NCBI RefSeq assembly: GCF_014204895.1
Contig: NZ_JACHMF010000001.1
Span: 6,386,001-6,450,000, forward strand
Origin: Paractinoplanes abujensis
GTDB taxonomy: Bacteria > Actinomycetota > Actinomycetes > Mycobacteriales > Micromonosporaceae
Direction: 5' to 3'
Length of the DNA: 64,000 bases
The notes beneath the pieces were generated by a model that did not search any database, had not been told where the DNA came from, and saw only the letters and a program-made list of their open reading frames with translations. How positions within the stretch are numbered: position 1 is the first letter of the stretch; each line of letters opens with the position of its first letter. Below are positions 26,875 through 34,900 of this stretch, piece after piece. The translations under genes were made by a program, and so were the position numbers.

Positions 26875-27996
26875 GTGACTGACATCCGGATCCCCGACAC
26901 GATCAGGCCCGTCGACGGACGCTTCGGCTCCGGCCCGAGCAAGGTGCGCCCCGAGGGCGTCGAGTCGCTGTCCGCGGTGTCCCGCACCTTCCTGGGCACG
27001 TCGCACCGGCAGAAGACGGTGAAGGACCAGGTGGCCCGTCTGCGCCGCGGCCTGGCCGAGTTCTTCTCGATGCCCGAGGGCTACGAGGTCGTTCTGTCCA
27101 ACGGCGGCACCAGCGCCTTCTGGGAGACGGCGACCTTCGGGCTCGTCCGCGACAAGGCGCAGTTCGCCGAGTTCGGCGAGTTCGGGGCCAAGTTCGCCAA
27201 GGCCGTCACCGACGCGCCGTTCCTGGCCGACCCGACAGTGCACAAGGCCCCCGGTGGGCAGGCGGCCTACCTGACCGCCGAGGCCGGGGTGGACGTCTAC
27301 GCCTCGGTCCACAACGAGACGTCGACCGGCGTGGCCGTGCCCGTCCGCCGCGTCGCGGGCGCCGACGAGGGCGCGCTGCTGCTCACCGACGCGACCTCCG
27401 GCGGCGGCAGCCTCGACGTCGACCTGCGCGAGACCGACGTCTACTACCTGGCCCCGCAGAAGGCCCTCGGGTCGGACGGCGGCGTCTGGCTGGCCCTGAT
27501 GTCCCCCGCCGCCATCGAGCGCGCCTTCGAGATCAAGCGGAGCGGCCGCTACATCCCCCAGTTCCTCGACCTGGTCACCGCGATTGAGCAGTCCCGCCTG
27601 GAGCAGACGTACAACACGCCCGCCCTGGCCACCGTGTTCCTGGCCGCCGAGCAGCTCGACTGGATGAACGCGCAGGGCGGCCTGGCCTGGGCCGTGAAGC
27701 GGAGCGCGGAGAGCGCCGCCGCGATCTACAACTGGGCCGACCGATCCCCGTACGCGACCCCGTTCGTCACCGACCCGGCCCTGCGCTCGGCCGCCGTGGC
27801 CACGATCGACTTCGAGGGGGTCGACGCCGCGGCCATCGCCAAGGTGCTGCGGGCCAACGACGTGGTCGACACCGAGCCGTACCGCAAGCTCGGCCGCAAC
27901 CAGTTGCGGGTCGCGCTCTACCCGACGGTCGAGCCCTCCGATGTGGCCGCCCTGACGGCGTGCATCGATTACGTGGCCGAGCGCCTCGGAGGGTGA
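26875..27996 (+). CDS. serC: Phosphoserine transaminase, actinobacterial type
   Basis: 373 residues from GTG 26875; a TTG at 26869 overlapping the citrate synthase stop is an alternative. N-terminal RPVDGRFGSGPSKVRPE is characteristic of the mycobacterial-type enzyme. The PLP lysine lies in YYLAPQKALGSDGG and the phosphate-binding region in SNGGTSAFWE. It makes phosphoserine from 3-phosphohydroxypyruvate in serine synthesis; members of this class can also serve PLP synthesis. Co-location with pdxH is notable. Confidence 0.95.
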   Translation: MTDIRIPDTIRPVDGRFGSGPSKVRPEGVESLSAVSRTFLGTSHRQKTVKDQVARLRRGLAEFFSMPEGYEVVLSNGGTSAFWETATFGLVRDKAQFAEFGEFGAKFAKAVTDAPFLADPTVHKAPGGQAAYLTAEAGVDVYASVHNETSTGVAVPVRRVAGADEGALLLTDATSGGGSLDVDLRETDVYYLAPQKALGSDGGVWLALMSPAAIERAFEIKRSGRYIPQFLDLVTAIEQSRLEQTYNTPALATVFLAAEQLDWMNAQGGLAWAVKRSAESAAAIYNWADRSPYATPFVTDPALRSAAVATIDFEGVDAAAIAKVLRANDVVDTEPYRKLGRNQLRVALYPTVEPSDVAALTACIDYVAERLGG

Positions 27997-28249
27997 TCGG
28001 AGTTGCAGTCGGCCGCGCCGTCGGGCACTGTTCAGTCCAAGTGCTCTTAGTCACCCACGACCCGTACGACCGCAGTTGAAGGTTCTGAATTTTCAAGATC
28101 ATCGCAGCTCAGCGAACTTGACTGGCGTGGCTTACCACCATTAGGTGACCAAGACGCGTACCGTGTTCCGAAACGCGCTTGAGTGGCTGACTCTCGCCGA
28201 GCACAGGCCACCGGGCAGATCTTAGAGAGCGACGGGACGGAGGCAACGC

Positions 28250-29332
28250 ATGCGGCCGGTACGCTTCGTCGCCCTTTCCGAGGACGGCCAGGCCATGGTG
28301 CTCGCCGACGAGGTCGGCCGGCTCCTGGCGCTTCCGATCGACGACCGGGTCTCCGGTGCGATCGGCCACGACGGACACCCGGTGTCACCGGGCACAGCCG
28401 TCGCGGTCATGGCCCCCGACGCCCAGCCGTCGCTGTCCCCGCGCGACATCCAGGCCCGCATCCGCTCCGGTGAGTCGGCCGAAGAGGTCGCCCGCATCGC
28501 GGGCGTGCCGGTCGACCGGGTGCTGCGTTACGCCGGTCCGGTGCTGCAGGAGCGCGCCATGCTGGCGCAGCACGCCCGCCGCACCCGCCTCAAGACCTCG
28601 GACTCCGGGGCCCCGCTGGCCGAAGTGGTCGACAGCCGCCTGGCCCAGCACGGCATCGACACCGAGAAGATCTCGTGGGACGCCTACCGCCGCGACGACG
28701 GCACGTGGCGCATCGTCGCCACCTGGCCCTCCGGCAAGGCGACCGCGCAGGCCATCTGGGATCTCGACAAGGGACGCCAGGTCGTCTCGCCGCACGACGA
28801 CATGGCGCAATACCTGTGCGCCGAGCGGCCCACCCAGATCCTCGGGCAGGAGCCCGCCCCCGAGCGAGCGTTCACCGAGCGTGGCGGTCACGGCCTGCCC
28901 GGCCCCTCGCGCTCGGCCGAGCCCACACGCGGCGGTCATGGCCTGCCCGCCGACTCCCCTGCGGCCCGCCCGGTGCGCGACCCGATCCGGGCCGGCCGCG
29001 ACGCGCTGCTGGCGTCGCTCGACCGTCCGCTCAGCCCGTCCGCGGGCAGCCGCAGCCTCGACGCCGGCCCCGCCGAAACTCCGCGCCGCCCGGTCGCCGG
29101 TGGAGCCGCGGCCCTGCTCGGCGGTGGCGCCGGTTCGGCCTTCGACGAAGACTCCGACCTGCCCAAGGAGGTGCCGGCCGTGCCTTCGCTGGCCGTCCTC
29201 CGCCCCCGCCGCACGGTGGGCCAGGGCCAGCAGCAGCCCGCCGAAACCGACGAGGCCAAGCCCCGCAAGCGCCTCCCCAGCTGGGACGACGTCCTGTTCG
29301 GCGGCGGCCCGGCCGCCCGCGAGTCATCCTGA
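28250..29332 (+). CDS. sepH: Septation protein SepH (DUF3071)
   Basis: 360 residues. The N-terminal domain (about 1-170) begins RPVRFVALSEDGQAMVLADE and contains a helix-turn-helix (SPRDIQARIRSGESAEEVARIAGV) with the following GPVLQERAMLAQHAR, as in Streptomyces and mycobacterial SepH. In Streptomyces SepH binds FtsZ and promotes filament assembly at division. The second half is low-complexity and ends in a conserved-looking SWDDVLFGG tail. Stands in its usual one-gene setting; a small RNA ligase gene overlaps its stop. Confidence 0.93.
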   Translation: MRPVRFVALSEDGQAMVLADEVGRLLALPIDDRVSGAIGHDGHPVSPGTAVAVMAPDAQPSLSPRDIQARIRSGESAEEVARIAGVPVDRVLRYAGPVLQERAMLAQHARRTRLKTSDSGAPLAEVVDSRLAQHGIDTEKISWDAYRRDDGTWRIVATWPSGKATAQAIWDLDKGRQVVSPHDDMAQYLCAERPTQILGQEPAPERAFTERGGHGLPGPSRSAEPTRGGHGLPADSPAARPVRDPIRAGRDALLASLDRPLSPSAGSRSLDAGPAETPRRPVAGGAAALLGGGAGSAFDEDSDLPKEVPAVPSLAVLRPRRTVGQGQQQPAETDEAKPRKRLPSWDDVLFGGGPAARESS

Positions 29333-30033
29333 CCAGCCTCTTCGTCGCCGTCTACCCGCCGAGGTCAGCCCTCGACCCGCTACGCGCCGCCCTGCCCCCG
29401 GCATCCCGCCTGACACCGCTGGAAAAGTGGCACGTCACGCTGGTCTTCCTCGGCACCGTCACGGACCCGCCGCCCGCAGCGCCCGCCGCTGCGGGCCGGA
29501 CTGCCACGGCACCCTCCAACGCCACACCCTCCGGCCCGGCCGCACCCACCGACTCAGCTTCGCCCTCCGAGCACGCCGCACCCACCGACTCGGTCTCGCC
29601 CTCCAAGCACGCCACGCCCGCCAACTCAGCCTCGCCCTCCAAGCACGCCGCACCCACCGACTCAGCCTCGCCCTCCGGCCGCGCCACCACTGAGCGCATC
29701 GCCGCACTATTGGGCGATTTGCCGCCTTCGGAAGCTTTGGAGCTGCGGTTCGCCGGCGGTGGACGATTCGGTTCGGCCTGCTGGGCCGGGGTGGACGGTG
29801 ACCTGGCCGCACTGAGCGAGCTGCGCGAGGGCCTCCGGGATGCGCTGACGCTGGGCGGCTTCCCGAGTGACGACCGGCCGTTCCACCCGCATCTGACGGT
29901 GTCCTACCACCCGGATCCGGCGCTGCGGCGGGCTCTGGCGGGCTATCAGGGGACGCCGTGGCCGGTAACCGAGTTCTCCCTGGTACAGAGCGCGGACGGT
30001 CGCTACGAGCGCTTGGCGACGTGGCCACTCTGA
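29329..30033 (+). CDS. thpR: 2'-5' RNA ligase family (2H phosphoesterase) with low-complexity insertion
   Basis: About 234 residues. Both 2H motifs are intact: WHVTLVFLG and HPHLTVSYH. Family enzymes hydrolyse cyclic phosphates or ligate RNA halves. No ATG, GTG or TTG begins the frame in the right region; CTG 29329, overlapping the sepH stop as CTGA, is the only plausible near-start, so initiation is uncertain. The region between the motifs, normally a helix, carries a 50-residue Ala/Pro/Ser/Thr insertion made of four 12-residue repeats. Related enzymes are about 180 residues, which matches the length without the insertion. Confidence 0.82.
   Translation: MTSLFVAVYPPRSALDPLRAALPPASRLTPLEKWHVTLVFLGTVTDPPPAAPAAAGRTATAPSNATPSGPAAPTDSASPSEHAAPTDSVSPSKHATPANSASPSKHAAPTDSASPSGRATTERIAALLGDLPPSEALELRFAGGGRFGSACWAGVDGDLAALSELREGLRDALTLGGFPSDDRPFHPHLTVSYHPDPALRRALAGYQGTPWPVTEFSLVQSADGRYERLATWPL
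29539..29682 (+). repeat. 36-bp in-frame minisatellite, four copies
   Basis: Four tandem 36-bp units at 29539, 29575, 29611 and 29647, each encoding a variant of A-PTDSASPS-H (12 residues). Units share GACTC and TCGCCCTCC blocks and differ at a few bases. The array lies wholly within the RNA ligase gene and keeps its frame. Confidence 0.9.
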
Positions 30034-30360
30034 CCCCGCGCAGGCCACTCTGACCCAGCGCAGCGCCAGACCGACACCGAACACACGGCGATACCAGGGG
30101 CGCCGAGCAACACACCGCGACACCGGCCCGAAGAACGCCGCGAAGCCGGCCTTGGACAAGGCAGCGCGGGTCGGCCTCGACCAGCGCCGCAATACCGGCC
30201 CCGGACGGCGCAGCGCGAGGGCTGGCTTCGTTCGCAAGTTGGAGTTCGGGCGCCAGATGTTCGCGACAGGCCGTCGCGTGTCGGCCTCGCGGATAGAAAC
30301 GCATGACGTCGACCTCGACGCGGCGTGTCCGATGCGGTGCCCCCGGCCCGCCCGACAACC
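30034..30360. other. Intergenic stretch without a convincing gene
   Basis: No frame here has a believable start, codon use or motif. It begins with a 20-bp direct repeat, GGCCACTCTGACCC plus a short tail, at 30023-30042 and 30043-30062, which straddles the RNA ligase stop. The remainder is GC-rich with scattered GCGCAGCGC and ACCGGCCC motifs. It separates convergent genes; no clear terminator was found. Confidence 0.6.
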
Positions 30361-31170
30361 TCAGAGGAGGCGCGTGAGCAGGATTCGACCGCCTTCATAT
30401 ACGCCACCGTCGATGGCGATGACCCGGCCGGCGGCATATCGCAGGGGTTCGCACACCTCCCCGGGCGCTACGCCGAAGTGCTTGGTCAGTGTGCTGTGCC
30501 CATGCACGAGTGTCGAGCCGCCGTATGTCCGCAGCATCGTACTGACGGAATCCTCCGGCTGGGCGAGCTCACTGTCGCGGAACGCGCCGCGGTCGCTCAT
30601 GCGCCGGCAGAATTCGGCCCAGGCGCTGATGTCACGACTGGCGAAGGCGGCGGCCACGGCCATGTTGACATCGGGAACGGTGTCGCCGAATTCGAGGTAC
30701 GCGGTGGTGTCGGAGTGCACCAGGAGGTGACCGTCGACCACCGTCATGGCCGGCCGCGAAACGATCCATGAGACGCAGGCGTCGCTGAGCCGGCGAAGGT
30801 CGGTGTCCTGCCCACCGAAGCGCAGCCAGCCGCCTCGGAAACCGTCCACCTGATCCCAGCCGGGCACCGGGGCGGTGCCGAAGAGATGCGCCGCCATCAG
30901 CTGCACCTCGTGATTACCGACCAGCGCGCCCACCGTGCCACCGGCCCGGGCGGCCTGCGCCGTCAGCCGCTGAACATCGTCGATCACACCAATACCGTCG
31001 GGTCCACGATCGACGTAGTCGCCCAGCAGCCACAACCGGGCGTCCTGCCCCGACCACTGCCCACGGACGTCAATCAGGCCGGCATCGCGCAACACTTCGC
31101 GGAACTCCGCCCGATGACCGTGCATGTCGGCGGCGACGAACAACGGCGACGGCGCTCGATCAGCGATCAT
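30361..31170 (-). CDS. PPP-family metallophosphatase
   Basis: 269 residues. All metal-binding motifs of the serine/threonine phosphatase-diadenosine tetraphosphatase fold are present: DMHGH, GDYVDRGPD, GNHE and VHGH, plus a His in LLVHSD. Cytoplasmic. It could act on phosphoproteins or on dinucleoside polyphosphates; the sequence does not decide. It is divergent from the DUF4241 gene. Confidence 0.92.
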   Translation of the reverse strand: MIADRAPSPLFVAADMHGHRAEFREVLRDAGLIDVRGQWSGQDARLWLLGDYVDRGPDGIGVIDDVQRLTAQAARAGGTVGALVGNHEVQLMAAHLFGTAPVPGWDQVDGFRGGWLRFGGQDTDLRRLSDACVSWIVSRPAMTVVDGHLLVHSDTTAYLEFGDTVPDVNMAVAAAFASRDISAWAEFCRRMSDRGAFRDSELAQPEDSVSTMLRTYGGSTLVHGHSTLTKHFGVAPGEVCEPLRYAAGRVIAIDGGVYEGGRILLTRLL

Positions 31171-31496
31171 GTGCGCACCCTATCGGCTGCGCTCCACAGA
31201 TTTCATCGATGCGGATCAGCGCCGCCCTCGCATCCGCGGCGACTGTTCGGAGGCAGCGCATGTCCGGGTCATCCAGGGGCGGGCCGAAAGTCGGTGTCCT
31301 TTGCCAATGACCTTTGTCCATGGCGATGGGGAACGGGCGACCGCTGGTTTGCGCCAGTGAACTCTGTCTCGCTGGGCGGGCCGCCAGGCGGTTCTTCTCA
31401 GGCTGGAGGGTCTCGTCTGTTCGGATTTTGCAGCGAGTGCGGCATGATCACATGCAGGCTGAAGCCTGAGGCCAGTGCGCGACCGGGAGAGTGAGC
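31171..31496. other. Divergent intergenic region, no gene seen
   Basis: The region between the phosphatase and the DUF4241 gene must hold both promoters. It is less GC-rich than its surroundings. No open frame with family character, no terminator and no strong palindrome was recognised. GGGAGA at 31485-31490 is the ribosome-binding site for the downstream gene. Confidence 0.6.
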
Positions 31497-32147
31497 GTGT
31501 CTTATTTGCCCGACTTTTCGGTGCTGCTGAAAAGTGGCAGCCGTGTCGTTCGCGAGGGTGCCGAGTACGTCATCGAAGACCGTTTGGTCGGCGTGGTGAC
31601 GGCACCGAGCGGACAGATCGTCGGATGCGACCCGCTGACGGATGCCCGCGAGGTGCTGCCTTTCATCGTGACGGTTCCGCCGGGTCGGTATGAGTTGCGC
31701 GCGTGGGTCGCGTCGATTCACCAGGGCATAAGCGGAACGGACATTCGCACTGTCGCGCTGCAGTTGGTTGTCAGTGCGCAGCCGACGATGCGGTGGGAGC
31801 TTGCTGTGACTGAGGGCCAAGATCTGGCTGATCTGGGGCCAGACGGGTTCTTCGGTTACCCCGTCGATGCGGGAGTCGGCACTCTGGCTGATCTGGTGGC
31901 CGTGCGAGCGCTAGCGGATTGGGACTTCGACCGCTTGGACGACGTGTATATCCCGCCTCAAGTTCCGGCTGCTCCGGCGCCCATTGACGCGATCACCGAT
32001 GAGGCCACTGAAGCGAATGTGATCACTGTCAGCTCCGGGTGGGGTGACGGGGTCTATCCCACCTTCGTCGGACGTGCCGCCGACGGTCATGTCACCGCCT
32101 TCGTCACCGATTTCATGGTGATCCCGGAGTCGGCTGCGAAGGTGTGA
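31497..32147 (+). CDS. DUF4241 protein
   Basis: 216 residues from GTG 31497, six bases after GGGAGA; GTG 31491 is in frame but touches that site. Characteristic stretches are GFFGYPVDAGVGTLAD in the middle and VSSGWGDGVYPTFVG near the C-terminus, as in DUF4241 proteins. No signal peptide or membrane helix. Some DUF4241 domains occur beside toxin-immunity genes, but nothing of that kind adjoins it here. Lower GC and rarer codons than neighbours suggest transfer. Confidence 0.85.
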   Translation: MSYLPDFSVLLKSGSRVVREGAEYVIEDRLVGVVTAPSGQIVGCDPLTDAREVLPFIVTVPPGRYELRAWVASIHQGISGTDIRTVALQLVVSAQPTMRWELAVTEGQDLADLGPDGFFGYPVDAGVGTLADLVAVRALADWDFDRLDDVYIPPQVPAAPAPIDAITDEATEANVITVSSGWGDGVYPTFVGRAADGHVTAFVTDFMVIPESAAKV

Positions 32148-32165
32148 TCCGCTGCTGTGGGGCGA

Positions 32166-32480
32166 TCACGAATCCGTGACGGCCGATGGTGATGCGGGTG
32201 AGAGCTCGGTGAGCCAGCGCTGGTCGAGCCGGCGGAACGCCCAGCTCCGGACGGACATCGACGTGCCGGTCCGTGGTCGCCGACCACCACCCGCCCGGGA
32301 AGTGCTTCCGTCCCCGTGACCGACCGCACCGCGTATCGGTGGCGACTCCTCGAACGCCACCGCCCAGCACTGCGTCAACAAGCCACGACAGCGAGACCCC
32401 GCCGCGTCGACGAACTCGATCTCGAAGTCCGTCGCGCCGAAGTACACCCGCGCGGACGAAGAGCGTGGGACTGCCAGCCG
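32166..32480 (-). pseudogene. Frameshifted remnant resembling a TnsA-like transposon endonuclease
   Basis: On the minus strand one frame reads FEIEFVDAAG and then CWAVAFEESPPIR. A second frame takes over at about 32300 with RGRKHFPGGWWSATTDRHV. Together these follow, in order, the conserved N-terminal pattern I know from TnsA-like transposase endonuclease subunits in streptomycetes (a FVAPDG-like strand, CRAVRFE, RGQRNFPG-WWSATTGRHVG). The part that should hold the nuclease core is missing or scrambled. A decayed fragment is likely, but the match rests on memory of the family. Confidence 0.5.
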
Positions 32481-32488
32481 GTGTTCGG

Positions 32489-32938
32489 TCAGCGCAGCGT
32501 GAGGCCGGCCGCCTCGAGCGCGCCCTCCACCCGTACGCGTTCGATCTCCCGGTCGAGGCCGTCGAGCGGCTTCAAGTTTTCCGGTAGGCCGAGGCATTCG
32601 CAGGCCAGGCAGAGCCGCTCGTCGTAGGCGCGGAGCACGGCCGCCTGCAGCAGGCCGGATTCGACGGTGGTGCCGCCGCGGCGCTGGCGGTCGAGGCGGC
32701 GCAGGTCCTGGGCCAGCCATTCGATCGGGGGCGGCCCGAGCCGGGCCAGCGCAGTCGCCGGGTCGAACTCCCGGATGTCGCGGTCGAGGCAGGTCAGTGC
32801 ACGCGCCTGGGCCGGGCAGTCGGCCCGCGCACGTCTGCGGCGGAACTCGTCTCGCCGCAGAGTGACCGCCACCGCGTACGGAACGGTCAGGGGGAGAACG
32901 AGCGCCGCCGTGAGCACAGCAATGTGCGCGAGGGCCAC
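32489..32938 (-). CDS. Small membrane-anchored protein of unknown function
   Basis: 149 residues. One N-terminal membrane helix (IAVLTAALVLPLTVPYAVAV) is followed by a charged cytoplasmic domain rich in Arg and Asp (RDEFRRRRARADCPAQARAL, DLRRLDRQRRGG, LDREIERVRVEGALEAAG). The closing helix looks amphipathic. No recognised domain. It adjoins the decayed TnsA-like fragment on one side and the MFS gene on the other. Confidence 0.65.
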   Translation of the reverse strand: MALAHIAVLTAALVLPLTVPYAVAVTLRRDEFRRRRARADCPAQARALTCLDRDIREFDPATALARLGPPPIEWLAQDLRRLDRQRRGGTTVESGLLQAAVLRAYDERLCLACECLGLPENLKPLDGLDREIERVRVEGALEAAGLTLR

Positions 32939-32997
32939 GCACTGACGCTAGAGGGGAACAGGCCCGAACCGGAATAGGGTTTCCTGCCAAATACCCG

Positions 32998-34314
32998 TCA
33001 GGCGGCCGTCGGAAGCTTCTCCTGTACGACCGGAGCCGAAGCCGCGACCGGCGGCACCAAGGTGAGCCGCGGACGGGGGCGCAGGGTCATTTCGATCCGC
33101 TCGCCGTTCGAGCGGAGCTGCCAGATCAGCGCGGCCACGGCGGCGACGAAGCAGACCACCCCGGCGCCCGAGATGCTCGACGCGACCCCGAAACGCTCGC
33201 CCCACCAGCCGGCCAGCGACGCCCCGATCGGCGTGGTGCCCAGGAACACCAGCACGTAGAGGGCCATGACGCGGCCACGGTAGGCGGGGTCGACGCCCAT
33301 CTGCACCCGGTGGTTGGCCGCCTGGGCCAGATAGATCGAGAAGAACCCGGTGGGGACCAGCACGAGCATGGCGACCACGAAGTTGGGGGCGAAGCCGACC
33401 GCGAATTCGAGGGCGCCGAACGCGATGGCCGCACCGATCACGATGTACGCGTTGGGCCGGGCCCGGCGGGCGCTGCCGGCCAGGGCACCACCGAGCGCGC
33501 CGACCGCGAGGGCGGTGGTGAGCAGGCCGAAGGTGGACGGGCCGGCGTTGAAGTCAATCTTGGCCAGCGCGGCCAGCGTGACCGGGAAGTTGAAGCCGAT
33601 CATGCCGACCACGAACATCAGGGCGATCGGCATCACGAGGTCGGAGCGGCGGCCCACGTAGCGGAGGCCGTCGAGGATGCGGGCGTCCTTCTTGGCCTGC
33701 CGGGCGGCCGGCCTCAGCTCGTCCGCGCGCATGGCGGTGTAGCTGAAGATCGGGGCGATCGCCACGACCGTGGAGATCAGGAAGACCGGGCCGGTGCCGA
33801 AGAGCGCGAGCGCGACGCCGGCCAGGGCCGGTCCACCGATCCGGGCCGTGTTGAAAGTGGCCGCGGAGAGGGCGAGCGCGTTGGGCAGCAGCCGCAACTC
33901 GACCAGTTCGGAGACGAACGCCTGGCGGACCGGGGTCTCGACGGCGTTGGCGATGCCGAGCAGGCCGGCGAAGAGGAACACGTGCCAGAGCTGGACATGT
34001 CCCGAGGCGACGATGACGGCGAGGCCGACCGCGGTGAGCGCGAACGCGGCGTTGGCGATCACGAGCAGCCGGCGCTTGTCGAAACGGTCGGCGAGCTTCC
34101 CCGCGTACAGGGTCAGCAAAAGAACCGGCAGGAACTGCAGCGACGTCACCAGGCCGAGGGCGCTGGGTGAGTTGCCGGACAGGTCGAGCACCAGCCAGTC
34201 CTGGGCGGTGAACATCATCCACACGCCGACCAGCTTCACGAGCTGGCCGGTGGCGAAGAGCCGGTAGTTGCGAACCCTGAGGGACCGGAAAGTGGTGTTC
34301 AGCACGGACCGCAC
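32998..34314 (-). CDS. MFS transporter (MFS_3 exporter type)
   Basis: 438 residues and about twelve helices. LRVRNYRLFATGQLVKLVG at the start, the loop KLADRFDKRRLLV, and PAYRGRVMALYVLVFLG in the second half mark the EntS/MFS_3 group. A Pro/Arg-rich cytoplasmic tail ends the protein. It lies 68 bp downstream of a MarR regulator on the same strand, a common drug-efflux arrangement, so it is probably induced by compounds sensed by that regulator. Confidence 0.92.
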   Translation of the reverse strand: MRSVLNTTFRSLRVRNYRLFATGQLVKLVGVWMMFTAQDWLVLDLSGNSPSALGLVTSLQFLPVLLLTLYAGKLADRFDKRRLLVIANAAFALTAVGLAVIVASGHVQLWHVFLFAGLLGIANAVETPVRQAFVSELVELRLLPNALALSAATFNTARIGGPALAGVALALFGTGPVFLISTVVAIAPIFSYTAMRADELRPAARQAKKDARILDGLRYVGRRSDLVMPIALMFVVGMIGFNFPVTLAALAKIDFNAGPSTFGLLTTALAVGALGGALAGSARRARPNAYIVIGAAIAFGALEFAVGFAPNFVVAMLVLVPTGFFSIYLAQAANHRVQMGVDPAYRGRVMALYVLVFLGTTPIGASLAGWWGERFGVASSISGAGVVCFVAAVAALIWQLRSNGERIEMTLRPRPRLTLVPPVAASAPVVQEKLPTAA

Positions 34315-34382
34315 GCGGTTGTGCCTCCTGTTCGGTCGTACGCGTCATCGTCACGTGACGAAGCGCCGCGTAGCCGAAACCC

Positions 34383-34832
34383 TCAGGCGCGGGAGATCTT
34401 CTGCAGGATCTCGGAGGCCTGGGCCAGGGTTTCCCGTTCGCCGGGCGTCAGGTCGGCCAGTTGCGTGGCCAGCCACTCGTTTCTCGCCTGCTCGAACTGG
34501 GCGTGCACGGCCCGTCCCTGCTCCGTGGCCGACAGGATGACCTGCCGGCCGTCGGTCGGGTGCGGGGTCCGCGCGACCAGGCCACGTTCCTCCAGCTTCC
34601 CGACGATCTTGGTCATCGTCGGGGGCTGGACACGTTCGACGTCGGCGAGTTCGCGCGGGGTCAGCGCGCCGGCCAGTTGGAGGCTGGTCAGCGCGGAGAG
34701 CTGGCTGAAGGTGAGATCACCGACCGGGCGGGCCTGCCGGACCCGCCTGTTCAGCCGCATTATCGACTCGCGCAGGGCCTTGGCCAGCTCATCGGCTGTG
34801 CCTCGATCCGCCACCACGGGCCACTCCATCAC
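34383..34832 (-). CDS. MarR-family regulator
   Basis: 149 residues. Winged helix-turn-helix with LTPRELADVERVQPPTMTKIVGKLEERGLV and the wing RTPHPTDGRQVILSATEQG. Forms dimers that usually repress adjacent efflux genes and release DNA on binding phenolic or aromatic ligands. A perfect palindrome lies 6 bp upstream of its start, fitting autoregulation of the marR-MFS operon. Confidence 0.95.
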   Translation of the reverse strand: MMEWPVVADRGTADELAKALRESIMRLNRRVRQARPVGDLTFSQLSALTSLQLAGALTPRELADVERVQPPTMTKIVGKLEERGLVARTPHPTDGRQVILSATEQGRAVHAQFEQARNEWLATQLADLTPGERETLAQASEILQKISRA

Positions 34833-34837
34833 GGTTC

Positions 34838-34850
34838 TTAGCCTAGCTAA
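34838..34850. promoter_or_regulatory. Probable MarR operator
   Basis: TTAGC-CTA-GCTAA, a perfect 5-3-5 inverted repeat, with a further GCTAA half-site at 34859-34863. It sits directly before the start of the MarR gene, overlapping the expected 5' end of its transcript. The half-site sequence is like those of known actinobacterial MarR operators. Confidence 0.65.
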
Positions 34851-34900
34851 TGAGCATGGCTAACGACATTCGAAACGTGCATGACCTCAGTCACCGCAGG

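Noticed and set aside
30152..30730. A plus-strand frame across the RNA ligase/phosphatase gap
   Set aside because: It is largely antisense to the phosphatase gene and has no motif of its own.
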